Source: UBA10649 sp963842725 (GTDB lineage: Bacteria; Actinomycetota; Actinomycetes; S36-B12). Taken from it: a stretch of 64,000 nt of DNA. Both the position numbers and the translations under genes were made by a program. The notes beneath the pieces were generated by a model that did no database searches, was not told the DNA's origin, and saw nothing but the letters and a program-made list of their open reading frames with translations. Of the stretch, positions 16,616-24,837 are shown piece after piece. The number at the start of each line of letters is the position of its first letter. Within the stretch, counting starts at the first letter, position 1. The stretch lies in contig CAWJHN010000004.1 of NCBI GenBank assembly GCA_963842725.1, positions 1,240,001 through 1,304,000 of the forward strand. Reading direction: 5' to 3'.

Positions 16616-17289
16616 CCCCGCACGTAGTCGGGGACGGGTGTGCCCGGCGGGCAGTGCTCGTCGGGGACCGGATGACCGAATCCCTCAACGAGCGGCACGT
16701 GGCCGGCCCAGATCCGAAGGAGGCCGGCATCCTCTAGGTCATCGGGATCGTCAGTGGGCCCGCCGGTGCCGACCTTCACCGACGACTCGGACAGGTCCAG
16801 CGCCAGCGTCATCGTGGCGGCGCGTTCCTTGGCGGACGGTCCGCGGATGTCGGCCCAGCGTCCCGGCAGGAGGTGGTCGCTGATGACGCGCAGGGCATCC
16901 TCCTCGTCGGTGCCCGTCAGGCGCCTGGCGGTGCCGATGACCATCGCGCAGCGGTAGTTCATGCTTGACTCGAACGCGCTTCGGGCCAGCACGAGTCCGT
17001 CCAGCAGCGTGACCGTCAGGCAGGTCGGGGCGCCTGCGTCGAGGGTGCGGAAGAGCCGGGATCCGGTGGACCCGTGGAAGAGGACCTCGTCGCCTCTGCG
17101 GGCATAGGCCACCGGGATGACGAATGGCTGGCCTTCGTCGACGACGGCCACGTGCGCCACGAGCCCGGCGTCGAGGATGGCATGCAGGACCGCCGGGTCG
17201 CTGACCGCCTTCTCCGCTATGCGGCGCACCCGGGTCCTCTCGGAGGACCCGGGTGCGTTCGTGGCTCCGTCCGTCACAGGATCGACCAC
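16600..17289 (-). CDS. Pyridoxamine 5'-phosphate oxidase-family FMN-binding protein
   Basis: 229 residues of the flavin-nucleotide-binding, PPOX-like split-barrel group. The blocks AHVAVVDEGQPFVIPVAYAR, DEVLFHGSTGSRLFR and NYRCAMVIGTARRL match the strands and loops that hold FMN or a similar cofactor. These proteins are commonly found beside PLP enzymes and are thought to act on B6 vitamers or flavins, but few have been tested. Here it sits between the class III aminotransferase and the PuuB-like oxidase, overlapping both by 16 bases, so it is clearly cotranscribed with them. Reaction unknown. Confidence 0.8.
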   Translation of the reverse strand: MVDPVTDGATNAPGSSERTRVRRIAEKAVSDPAVLHAILDAGLVAHVAVVDEGQPFVIPVAYARRGDEVLFHGSTGSRLFRTLDAGAPTCLTVTLLDGLVLARSAFESSMNYRCAMVIGTARRLTGTDEEDALRVISDHLLPGRWADIRGPSAKERAATMTLALDLSESSVKVGTGGPTDDPDDLEDAGLLRIWAGHVPLVEGFGHPVPDEHCPPGTPVPDYVRGWSRA

Positions 17290-18677
17290 GCCTCCGTCAG
17301 GACGGACCTCAGGATGCTCTCGATCTCGTCGAACTCGGACTGGCCGATGATGAGCGGGGGAGCGAGCTGCACGACCGGGTCGCCGCGATCGTCGGCGCGG
17401 CAGTACAGGCCCGCGTCGAAGAGCGCCTTGGACAGGAAGCCGCGCAGCAGCCGCTCCGCCTCGTCGTCGTTGAACGTCTCGCGGGTCACCTTGTCCTTGA
17501 CCAGCTCGATGCCATAGAAGTAGCCCGCGCCGCGCACGTCGCCGACGATCGGCAGGTCGCTGAGCTTCTCCAGGGTGTGGCGGAAGGCGGTCTCGTTGTC
17601 GCGGACATGCTGGTTGATGCCCTCACGGTCGAAGATGTCGAGATTGGCCATGGCCGCAGCAGCGCCAACGGGGTGACCGCTCCACGTGTATCCGTGCAGG
17701 AACGTGTTCATCCCGTGCTTGAATGGCTCGAAGAGCCGATCGCTGGCGATCATCGCGCCCATGGGCGAGTAGCCGGACGTCATACCCTTGGCGCAGGTGA
17801 TGATGTCCGGAACGACCCCGAACCGGTTCATCGCGAACGTCTCGCCGATCCGTCCGAAGGACGTGATGGTCTCGTCGGCGACGAAGATGACGTCGTATTC
17901 GTCGCAGATCTCGCGGACCCGCTCGAGGTACCCGGGCGGGGGCGGGAAGCATCCACCGGAGTTCTGCACCGGCTCGAGGAAGACCGCCGCCACGCTGTCG
18001 GGGCCTTCGAACTCGATCGCCTCGGCGATGCGGTCTGCGGCCCACCGGCCGAAGGCCTTCTCGTCGTGGCGGAACTCCTCCGGTGCGCGGTAGAAGTTCG
18101 TGTTCGGCACCTTGACCCCGCCCGGTACGAGAGGCTCGAAGGGGATCTTCGCGCCCGGGATGCCGGTGATGGACAGAGCGCCCTGCGGCGTGCCGTGGTA
18201 GGCGATGTTCCGGCTGATGACCTTGTGCTTGGTGGGCTTGCCCGTCAGCTTGAAGTACTGCTTGGCCAGCTTCCAGGCCGTCTCGACGGCTTCGCCGCCG
18301 CCCGAGGTGAAGAACACGCGGTTGAGGTCGCCCGGCGCGTAGGCGGCGAGCCGCTCGGCGAGCTCGATAGCGCGTGGGTGTGCGTAGGACCAGATGGGGA
18401 AGAACGCCAGTTCCTCCGCCTGCCTGGCCATCGCCGCGGCGATCTCCGCGCGACCGTGCCCGACCTGGACGACGAACAGTCCCGACAGGGCGTCGAGGTA
18501 TCGCTTGCCCTGGTCGTCCCAGATGTAGGCGCCGTCGCCCTTGGTGATCACGGGGACGTGTCCGCTGCCGTCGTAGTAGTGCGAATGCCGGGTGAAGGGC
18601 ATCCACAGGTGGTCGCGAGCCTTATCGGCCAGTTCGTCGGCGCCGGACTCGGTGATGTACTGCGGCGATACGGTCAT
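17274..18677 (-). CDS. Class III PLP-dependent aminotransferase (putrescine/beta-alanine type)
   Basis: 467 residues from ATG 18677, chosen because it overlaps the Lrp stop (ATGA) and has GGGGAA just upstream; an in-frame ATG at 18689 would add 4 residues. The PLP-binding residues are Asp268 in FVADETITSFGR and Lys297 in ITCAKGMTSGYSP. The opening HLWMPFTRHSHY and AYIWDDQGKRYLDALSGLF, with YTWSGHPVGAAAA, place it with omega-amino-acid:pyruvate and putrescine:pyruvate aminotransferases. It could deaminate putrescine to 4-aminobutanal, or beta-alanine to malonate semialdehyde for the nearby pyrimidine pathway. Substrate is not fixed by the sequence. Confidence 0.88.
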   Translation of the reverse strand: MTVSPQYITESGADELADKARDHLWMPFTRHSHYYDGSGHVPVITKGDGAYIWDDQGKRYLDALSGLFVVQVGHGRAEIAAAMARQAEELAFFPIWSYAHPRAIELAERLAAYAPGDLNRVFFTSGGGEAVETAWKLAKQYFKLTGKPTKHKVISRNIAYHGTPQGALSITGIPGAKIPFEPLVPGGVKVPNTNFYRAPEEFRHDEKAFGRWAADRIAEAIEFEGPDSVAAVFLEPVQNSGGCFPPPPGYLERVREICDEYDVIFVADETITSFGRIGETFAMNRFGVVPDIITCAKGMTSGYSPMGAMIASDRLFEPFKHGMNTFLHGYTWSGHPVGAAAAMANLDIFDREGINQHVRDNETAFRHTLEKLSDLPIVGDVRGAGYFYGIELVKDKVTRETFNDDEAERLLRGFLSKALFDAGLYCRADDRGDPVVQLAPPLIIGQSEFDEIESILRSVLTEAWSIL

Positions 18678-19159
18678 CGTGTTCCCCATGTGTAGATCTG
18701 CTTGCGCAGTTTCAAGTAGACGAAGGTCTCGGTTGAGCGCACCTCGGGAATTGCGCGAATTCGACGGTTGATGACCTCGAGCAGGTGGTCGTCGTCCTCG
18801 GCGACGACCTCGGCGAGGATGTCGAAGTTGCCGGCGCACACGACGAGGTAGTCCACCTCGGCCATGCCCTCGAGCACGTCGGCGACGGCTTCGGCGTCGC
18901 CTTCGACCCTGATCCCGATCATTGCGGAACGGGAGAACCCCACCTGCATGGGATCCGTGACGGCAACGATCTGCATGACGCCGGAGTCCTGGAGTCGCTG
19001 GACGCGTTGGCGGACCGCGGCCTCGGACAGTCCCACCGCCTTGCCGATGGCCGCGTACGGCCGGCGGCCGTCCTGCTGCAACTGCTCGATGATGGCCTTG
19101 GAGACGTCATCGAGCGGCATGCTGGGGGTGCGGTCGCGCGGGGGCATGACGGTCATCAT
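18674..19159 (-). CDS. Lrp/AsnC family transcriptional regulator
   Basis: 161 residues: an N-terminal winged helix (SKAIIEQLQQDGRRPYAAIGKAVGLSE split over residues 19-45, then AAVRQRVQRLQDSG) and a C-terminal RAM/AsnC ligand domain (YLVVCAGNFDILAEVVAEDD). Single-domain Lrp proteins of this kind bind an amino acid and form octamers. It heads the leftward aminotransferase operon and is divergent from the succinate-semialdehyde dehydrogenase gene, so it probably controls both from the shared 225-base gap. An internal ATG at residue 14 (MPLDDVSK) is an alternative start. Confidence 0.9.
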   Translation of the reverse strand: MMTVMPPRDRTPSMPLDDVSKAIIEQLQQDGRRPYAAIGKAVGLSEAAVRQRVQRLQDSGVMQIVAVTDPMQVGFSRSAMIGIRVEGDAEAVADVLEGMAEVDYLVVCAGNFDILAEVVAEDDDHLLEVINRRIRAIPEVRSTETFVYLKLRKQIYTWGTR

Positions 19160-19188
19160 GCGCCATAGGCACTAGCGAGGGCAAGTGA

Positions 19189-19209
19189 TTTCGCGGTATA
19201 TTGTCGAAA
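19189..19209. promoter_or_regulatory. Candidate Lrp operator overlapping the leftward promoter
   Basis: TTTCG at 19189-19193 and CGAAA at 19205-19209 form a perfect inverted repeat with an 11-base AT-rich spacer, a size typical of Lrp/AsnC sites. On the minus strand the spacer contains CAATAT and TATACC, either of which could be the -10 of the lrp promoter, 30-40 bases before its start codon. Autoregulation is therefore plausible. A rightward -10 candidate, TACACT, is at 19295-19300 before the SSADH gene. Confidence 0.5.
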
Positions 19210-19383
19210 ACACCACGGAATCCGTACCCAGCGATGGGTGTCGCCCCATTCCGCAGGTCTAGGTATCGGGGCGGCGTCTGATGGAGGCGCCGCGTACACT
19301 CATTGCGAGCCGGAGCCCGATGCCGCACCTAGCGTCGGCGGCGCACACTGTCATGGGTCATTGGGAAGCCACAGAGGAGAGTC

Positions 19384-20724
19384 ATGAGTTCGTACGCGGT
19401 AGTCGATCCCCACACTGGTGCGCTGGTCGGCACGTATCCGACGGCAACTGACGCCGAGGTCGAAGAGGCGGTCAGGGCCGCTGCGACGGCCCACGCGGCG
19501 TGGGCGAACCGATCGATCGCGGAGCGCGCGTCCGTCGTGCGTCGCATCGGAGAACTGCACGTTGAGCGCTCGGAGCAGTTGGGCACCATCATCCAGCGGG
19601 AGATGGGCAAGGCGTTGCCGGATGCGATGGGCGAGGTCGAGTTCGCGGGCGCCATCTACACCTATTACGCCGACAATGCCGAGCAACTGCTGGCCGACAA
19701 GCCGATAGCGGACCTTGACGGGGAGGGTTCGGCTTTCATCCGGTCCCAGTCGGTCGGGACCATCCTGGGGATCATGCCGTGGAACTTCCCTTACTACCAG
19801 GTCGCCCGTTTCGCCGGCCCGAATCTGGTGCTGGGGAACACGATCCTGCTCAAGCATGCCTCGCAGTGCCCGGAGTCCGCAGCCGCGATCGCCGCGATCT
19901 GCAATGAGGCAGGCGTTCCGTCGGGCGTGTACACCAACCTGTACGCCACGTTCGCGCAGGTCGCCGACATCATCGCTGCGCCCAGCGTCCGCGGCGTGTC
20001 GCTGACCGGATCGGAGCGGGCCGGCGCGGCAGTGGCGGAGACCGCCGGACGGAACCTGAAGAAGGTGGTCCTCGAGCTCGGCGGATCGGATCCGTTCATC
20101 GTGCTGAGCACGGACGACCTCGATGCGACCGTCGACGCCGCGGTCGCGGGTCGGATGGACAACGTGGGCCAGGCCTGCAACGGCGCCAAGCGGTTCATCG
20201 TGGTCGGCGACCTGTATGACGCCTTCCTCGAGCGGTTCACCGAGAAGATGCTTGCGCTGGAGACATCTGCGCCGCTGTCGTCGGCGAGCGCAGCAGCGGG
20301 CCTGGCCGAGCAGGTGGACCGGGCCGTCGCTCATGGTGCGAGACTGGCCACGTCCGGTGAGCGCGACGGAGCCTTCTTCCCTGCTGGCGTCCTAAGCGAC
20401 ATCACTCCTGACAACCCCGTCTACTACGAGGAACTGTTCGGCCCGATCGCGCAGGTGTACCGGGCAGCTGACGAGGATGATGCGGTTCGGCTCGCCAATG
20501 ACACCCCGTTCGGTCTGGGATCGTATGTCTTCGGCACCGATCAGGAGCAGGCGCTGCGCGTCGCCGCCCGCCTCGACACCGGCATGGTCTACATCAACGG
20601 GGTCGGACTCGATTCGCCTGAACTGCCGTTCGGGGGCACAAAGATCTCCGGATTCGGGCGCGAGCTCGGCAGTCTCGGCATCGAGGAGTTCCTCAACAAG
20701 AAGCTCATCCGTTCACTGACGTGA
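19384..20724 (+). CDS. Succinate-semialdehyde dehydrogenase (NAD(P)+), GabD1-like
   Basis: 446 residues from ATG 19384, after ACAGAGGAGA. The shortened N terminus and total length of about 450 fit the GabD1/SSADH subgroup of aldehyde dehydrogenases. Catalytic residues: Asn134 in PWNFPYYQ, Glu231 in LELGGSDPF and Cys265 in GQACNGAKR. It would oxidise succinate semialdehyde, the product of GabT, to succinate, completing polyamine and GABA breakdown. It is divergent from the lrp gene and faces the pyrimidine operon; a nested inverted-repeat element lies in the convergent gap. Confidence 0.88.
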   Translation: MSSYAVVDPHTGALVGTYPTATDAEVEEAVRAAATAHAAWANRSIAERASVVRRIGELHVERSEQLGTIIQREMGKALPDAMGEVEFAGAIYTYYADNAEQLLADKPIADLDGEGSAFIRSQSVGTILGIMPWNFPYYQVARFAGPNLVLGNTILLKHASQCPESAAAIAAICNEAGVPSGVYTNLYATFAQVADIIAAPSVRGVSLTGSERAGAAVAETAGRNLKKVVLELGGSDPFIVLSTDDLDATVDAAVAGRMDNVGQACNGAKRFIVVGDLYDAFLERFTEKMLALETSAPLSSASAAAGLAEQVDRAVAHGARLATSGERDGAFFPAGVLSDITPDNPVYYEELFGPIAQVYRAADEDDAVRLANDTPFGLGSYVFGTDQEQALRVAARLDTGMVYINGVGLDSPELPFGGTKISGFGRELGSLGIEEFLNKKLIRSLT

Positions 20725-20758
20725 GCCGGGAGTCGATCGCATCGACCACGTCCTAGCT

Positions 20759-20945
20759 CCGTTTGTCCCGCATACCGGGAGAATTGACGATATCCACCGC
20801 CTTCCGCGGTGGATATCGTCAATTCTCGCACAGAGTGCTGGCCTTGGGTCAGGGTGACGAGGGCGGTCGGGAGTGGGGCAACCGGCCGAACTCTCCTGTT
20901 TCCGCAGGAGAATTCGCAGGCTGTCCCGGAATGCGGGACAAACGG
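20759..20945. repeat. 187-bp nested inverted-repeat element (MITE- or REP-pair-like)
   Basis: The ends are 22-base inverted repeats with one mismatch: CCGTTTGTCCCGCAT plus ACCGGGA at 20759-20780, and its complement at 20924-20945. Each end is itself a short palindrome (for example TGTCCCG-N5-CGGGACA at 20922-20940). Inside, directly after the left end, is a perfect 22-bp hairpin (20779-20800 with 20806-20827, loop CTTCC). A second hairpin, TCTCCTG/CAGGAGA, is at 20892-20911. No coding sequence is convincing inside and no clear target-site duplication flanks it. It fills the gap between two convergent operons. Mobile non-autonomous element, REP-pair or elaborate bidirectional terminator are all possible. 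Confidence 0.7.
20779..20827. other. Perfect 22-bp stem, 5-base loop hairpin
   Basis: GAGAATTGACGATATCC with ACCGC (20779-20800) is exactly complementary to 20806-20827, with loop CTTCC. The stem is about half AT, unlike the GC-rich terminator stems elsewhere here, and has no U-tract on either strand. A perfect stem this long is unusual for a terminator and would be an RNase III or cruciform substrate. Confidence 0.85.
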
Positions 20946-20980
20946 GGTGGGGGGCGGACCGGACCGGACCGCCCCCCACC
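20946..20980 (-). terminator. GC-rich terminator hairpin of the pyrimidine operon
   Basis: GGTGGGGGGCGG at 20946-20957 pairs perfectly with CCGCCCCCCACC at 20969-20980 over an 11-base loop. It begins 6 bases beyond the stop codon of the leftward substrate-binding-protein gene. There is no U-tract, as is common for actinobacterial hairpin terminators. Confidence 0.7.
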
Positions 20981-20986
20981 GTCGTG

Positions 20987-22213
20987 CTAGTTGCCGCCCT
21001 CGGCCAGGGTGACCGAGATGGGCGCGAAGTCCGTGCCGGTGGTGTTCTCGCCGGCGGCGGTGAGGGCTGCGTTGGCCGCCTCCGCGTACTGGTTCGTGAA
21101 CGACTCCGCTGCGGGGGCGGCGGAGATGATCGTGGCACCCTCGAGGTTCTTGGTGTTCATCGCCACGTTCACGGTCTGGTCCCACATCGCCGGGTCGATG
21201 ATCCCGACGCCGGCCGGCGACGGCCAGATCAGCTTGTTGACCTCGTTCATCATCCACAACTGGTGGCTGGCGCCGAGCTTGGACCCGTTCGCCGTGATGA
21301 TGTCGGCGCACTCCTGCGCGTTGTCACGGCAGTAGATCCAGCCCTGCAGTGAGGCCTGGACGAAGCGCTGCGTGGTGTCCTGGTAGGCCGGATCGGCGAG
21401 GCGCTCCTCGGAGGCCCAGATCGCGTCCTGGTACATCGCGACGCCCTCATCGTTGTAGTTGACGACGTTGAAGTCCTCCGGCTGGTAGAGCTCGCCGGTG
21501 TCGGGGTTCACGGCCTCGAGGACCTGCGCGTACTCGTTGTACGTCATGGCCTCGGCCGCGTCGATCTCACCGTTGAGCAGGGCCTGCATGTCGAACTGCT
21601 GCCCGACCAGTTCGACGTCGGCCGCCGGGTCGAGGCCGGCCTTGGTGATGGCCGCGAAGACCTCGTACTCGTTGCCGAAGCCCCAGTTGCCGATCTTCTT
21701 GCCCTTGAAGTCGGCGGCGGACGTGATGTTCTTCTCCACGAAGGACACCTGCAGGGTGCCCGAGCGCTGGAAGACCTGGGCGACGTTCGTGATGAGCGCA
21801 CCCTGCTCGCGCGAGGCGAGGGCCTTGGGCACCCAGGAGATCGCGTAGTCGGCACCGCCCTGGGCGAGGACCGTCTGCGGCACGATGTCGACGCCACCCT
21901 CGATGATGGTCACGTCGAGGCACTGCGCCTCGTAGAAGCCCTTGTCCTTGGCGGCGTAGTAGCCGCCGAACTGGGCCTGGACGAACCACTGCAGCTGCAG
22001 GCTGACCGGGGTCAGCTCAGCGCAGGCCTCCTCGGCCGGCGCCGACGATGCAGCCTCGGAGGCTGCTGCGGAGGACGCCGCCGCGGACGGCTGAGCCGCC
22101 GCCGAGCTCTCCGACGAGCTGCTGTCGCTGCTGCTGCAGGCCGACAGGGCCAGGGCGCCCACGGCTGCCAGAGCAGCGACGCGCGCCCAGGGACTGCGTG
22201 CGATCTCTCGCAT
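20987..22213 (-). CDS. ABC transporter substrate-binding lipoprotein, NMT1/SsuA type
   Basis: 408 residues. A signal peptide with lipobox LSAC near residue 26 is followed by a Ser/Ala-rich linker to about residue 62. The mature domain has VSLQLQWFVQAQFGGYYAAKDKGFY and VPQTVLAQGGADYAISWVPK, typical of the NMT1/THI5-like (SsuA, ThiY, RibY) binding proteins, which take up pyrimidines, sulfonates, riboflavin or similar ring compounds. It is the last gene of the leftward operon, after both permeases and the ATPase. AGGAGG precedes the start. In this operon a pyrimidine, hydantoin or ureide ligand is likely. Confidence 0.88.
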   Translation of the reverse strand: MREIARSPWARVAALAAVGALALSACSSSDSSSSESSAAAQPSAAASSAAASEAASSAPAEEACAELTPVSLQLQWFVQAQFGGYYAAKDKGFYEAQCLDVTIIEGGVDIVPQTVLAQGGADYAISWVPKALASREQGALITNVAQVFQRSGTLQVSFVEKNITSAADFKGKKIGNWGFGNEYEVFAAITKAGLDPAADVELVGQQFDMQALLNGEIDAAEAMTYNEYAQVLEAVNPDTGELYQPEDFNVVNYNDEGVAMYQDAIWASEERLADPAYQDTTQRFVQASLQGWIYCRDNAQECADIITANGSKLGASHQLWMMNEVNKLIWPSPAGVGIIDPAMWDQTVNVAMNTKNLEGATIISAAPAAESFTNQYAEAANAALTAAGENTTGTDFAPISVTLAEGGN

Positions 22214-22261
22214 TGTTCCTCCTATTGATGGTTATCCATTGTGTTGGTTTGTCCGGTGCGG

Positions 22262-23032
22262 TCATGCGTTCTTGGTCCGTGCCGTCCATGGCGCCGTCCA
22301 GCGCTCCACCGCGATCACGGTGAGGTAGAAGAGCAGGCCGAGGATGATCGAGGCGACGACATATGCCCAGGCCCGCCCGTAGGCGGTGTTCGCGGCCGCT
22401 GACGTGATGCGGCTGCCCAGTCCCTCCTGCGGTCCGCCGAAGTACTCGGCGACGAGCGCCGCGATCACGGCGAGGGGGGCCGCGATCTTCAGGCCCGTGA
22501 AGAAGAACGGGATCGCATTGGGCACCCGCAGGACGCGCAGGACGGTTCGCGGCTTCGCATGCATCGAGCGCATCAGCTCCAGTTGCACGGGCTGCACCTG
22601 GATGAGGCCGCGAGTGATGTTCACGAACATCGGGAAGAAGACGATGATCACTGTGACCAGGACTCTCGGGGTGCGGCTCGTGATGTTGAACATGTTGTTG
22701 AGCAACGGGGTCAGGGCAATGATGGGCACAGCCGCGAGGCCCGCGGCAAGCGGCGTGACCAGATTGTTAATGACGACGAAGCGCTGGGCGAGCAGTGCCG
22801 CCAGGATGCCGAGGATCGTGCCGAAGACCAGGCCGAGCAGGGCAGTGGTGCCGGTGTACAGGGCGGCACCCCACATCAGGTTCAGGTCCTTGAAGAAGTT
22901 GCCGGCTATCAGGCTGGGTGACGGCAGCAGATACGGCTGGATGTTCTGGACGACGACGAGCAGCTGCCACGCCGCCAGGAAGACGACCGCGATGAGGACG
23001 GGAGGCCAGATGGCCTTCAACCGGCCGCCCAT
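22262..23032 (-). CDS. ABC transporter permease (SsuC/TauC type)
   Basis: 256 residues with about six membrane segments, starting IWPPVLIAVVFLAAWQLLVV. The cytoplasmic EAA-type loop reads ELMRSMHAKPRTVLRVLRVPNAIPFFFTGLKIA, in two parts, and precedes AAPLAVIAALVAEYFGG. This is the binding-protein-dependent permease fold of taurine/nitrate/pyrimidine importers. Its ATG overlaps the ATPase stop (TGATG style). The second, different permease gene upstream suggests a heterodimeric channel. Confidence 0.88.
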   Translation of the reverse strand: MGGRLKAIWPPVLIAVVFLAAWQLLVVVQNIQPYLLPSPSLIAGNFFKDLNLMWGAALYTGTTALLGLVFGTILGILAALLAQRFVVINNLVTPLAAGLAAVPIIALTPLLNNMFNITSRTPRVLVTVIIVFFPMFVNITRGLIQVQPVQLELMRSMHAKPRTVLRVLRVPNAIPFFFTGLKIAAPLAVIAALVAEYFGGPQEGLGSRITSAAANTAYGRAWAYVVASIILGLLFYLTVIAVERWTAPWTARTKNA

Positions 23033-23862
23033 CAGACCTCGCCGATCCGTGCTCGCGCAGCGCTGCCCGGGTTTCCGCGCAGTGCCTCGCGAACTGCCGT
23101 GACGGCCTCGAAGAAGACCTCGGCCTCGCGCGTGTCCTCGTTGCGGTCGCCCAGACTCACCGGGATGACGTCGGTGATCCGGCCGGGGCGAGGAGACATG
23201 ACGATCACGCGATCGGACAGGTACACCGCCTCGGGGATCGAGTGCGTGACGAAGATGATCGACTTGCCGGTCTCCTGGCGGATGCGGAGAAGTTCGTTCT
23301 GCATGCGCTCACGGGTCATCTCATCGAGGGCGCCGAACGGCTCGTCCATCAGGAGCAGGGGCGGATCCACGGCGAGCGAGCGGGCGATGGCCACGCGCTG
23401 CTGCATGCCGCCCGAGAGCTCCCACGGTCGATGCTCGGCGAAGTCGGCCAACTGGACCATCTCGAGCAGTTCCATTGCCCGGGCCCGGCGCTTGTCCTTC
23501 GACCAGCCCTGCAGCTCGAGGGGCAGTTCGACGTTCCGGCGCACGGTTCGCCAGTCGAACAGTGCCGCCTGCTGGAACGCGATCCCGTAGCGCTGCTCCT
23601 CTCGGGCCTTCGCCGCGGTCATCCCGGCGACCTCCATGCTGCCCTTCGTGGCGTCCGTCAGGTCGGCGATGACGCGCAGCAGGGTGCTCTTTCCGCATCC
23701 CGAGGGGCCGATGAGGGACACGAACTCGCCGGTGCCGACCGTCAGGTCGACGTCCTGCAACGCTGTGACCTCGTTGGGCAGGCCCTCGTTGAAGACCTTC
23801 CAGACGCCCTCGGCCCGGACCGCCACCGCATTCTGCGCCGCGGCGCCTGTCGGGGTGCTCAT
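23032..23862 (-). CDS. ABC transporter ATP-binding protein (SsuB/TauB type)
   Basis: 276 residues from ATG 23862, overlapping the preceding permease stop by 4 bases. Walker A is GPSGCGKST, the Q-loop lies at FQQAALFDWRTV, the signature is LSGGMQQRVAIAR, Walker B is LLLMDEPFGALDE and the H-loop is FVTHSIPEAV. This set is typical of the nitrate/sulfonate/taurine/pyrimidine importer subfamily. A longer open frame runs upstream through the permease gene but has no family similarity. Confidence 0.92.
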   Translation of the reverse strand: MSTPTGAAAQNAVAVRAEGVWKVFNEGLPNEVTALQDVDLTVGTGEFVSLIGPSGCGKSTLLRVIADLTDATKGSMEVAGMTAAKAREEQRYGIAFQQAALFDWRTVRRNVELPLELQGWSKDKRRARAMELLEMVQLADFAEHRPWELSGGMQQRVAIARSLAVDPPLLLMDEPFGALDEMTRERMQNELLRIRQETGKSIIFVTHSIPEAVYLSDRVIVMSPRPGRITDVIPVSLGDRNEDTREAEVFFEAVTAVREALRGNPGSAARARIGEV

Positions 23863-24779
23863 GCTTGGCTCTCCTTGGGCAGGTTGCGGGTCAGGTAGAC
23901 GTCGAGGGCGGTGACGAGCGCAGCGGCCAGCAGGCCCAGCGTTATCGCGCCGAAGACGGCAACGTAGACCTTCGCCGGCTGCGCCGTGGCCTCTCGCGCG
24001 TATTCGACGATCAGGCGCCCGATCCCGCCCTTCACCCCGGTGGAGATCTCCGCGACCACCGTGCCGACCACGGCGGCGGCCGCGCTGACCTTCATGGCCG
24101 GCACCAGGTACGGCAGCGATGCGGGGAACCTCAGTTTGAAGAGCGTCGCGCGCGGCGTCGCTGCATACGAGCGCATGAGCTCCAGACTGGTGGACGTCGG
24201 CGCCTGCAGGCCGCGCAGCGCCCCGACGCTCAGCGGGAAGAACGCCAGGTAGGCGGCGATGAACATGACCGAGTAGGTCGTGTTCCAGTGCAGGGACCCG
24301 ATGCTGAAGCGGTTGCCGATTCCGACGATGAGTGGCGCCAGCGCGATGAGCGGAACCGTCTGCGAGGCGATGACAAAGGGCAGCAGTCCCCGCTCCATGA
24401 AGGCGAAGCGCTGCATGATGATGGCCAGGAGCAGCCCGACGCTGACACCGATGATGAAGCCGCCCATGGCGATCAGCAGCGAGTAGAGGGATGCGGCCAC
24501 TACGGCCTGAAGGACGGTCGTCTCCGAACCGCGCACCTCCGGCTGGACGGCGCCGATCCACATCGTCCACACGTGCGGCATGGCGGTGTCGGAGGTGTTG
24601 AAGGGCAAGTCGATCAGTCCGCCGACGAGCTTGACCAGTTCCCACATGAGGATCGTCAGCATCATGCCGGCGAGCGCCCACAGTGCGCCGACCGTCCCGC
24701 GCCTGAGGCGTCGCATGACGTTGCTCTGCCGGCGTGGACGCTCGGCACTCGCTGCAGGCACAGCGGCATGGTCTGTCAC
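23859..24779 (-). CDS. ABC transporter permease (SsuC/TauC type)
   Basis: 306 residues from GTG 24779. A charged N-terminal tail (to about residue 30) precedes six predicted membrane segments. The coupling loop includes LELMRSYAATPRATLFKLRF and PASLPYLVPAMKVSAAAAVV. It is related to, but clearly distinct from, the permease at 22262-23032; together they would form the transmembrane pore of one importer. Its stop overlaps the ATPase start. Confidence 0.87.
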   Translation of the reverse strand: MTDHAAVPAASAERPRRQSNVMRRLRRGTVGALWALAGMMLTILMWELVKLVGGLIDLPFNTSDTAMPHVWTMWIGAVQPEVRGSETTVLQAVVAASLYSLLIAMGGFIIGVSVGLLLAIIMQRFAFMERGLLPFVIASQTVPLIALAPLIVGIGNRFSIGSLHWNTTYSVMFIAAYLAFFPLSVGALRGLQAPTSTSLELMRSYAATPRATLFKLRFPASLPYLVPAMKVSAAAAVVGTVVAEISTGVKGGIGRLIVEYAREATAQPAKVYVAVFGAITLGLLAAALVTALDVYLTRNLPKESQA

Positions 24780-24837
24780 GAAGGTTTCGCCTCCATTACG
24801 GGTTGGTTCCCTTCTCTGACCGGTCTCCTCGGCATCG

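Noticed and set aside
20946..20980. GC-rich hairpin as part of the 187-bp element
   Set aside because: It begins just outside the right inverted end and directly follows the stop of the leftward operon, so it is better explained as that operon's terminator.
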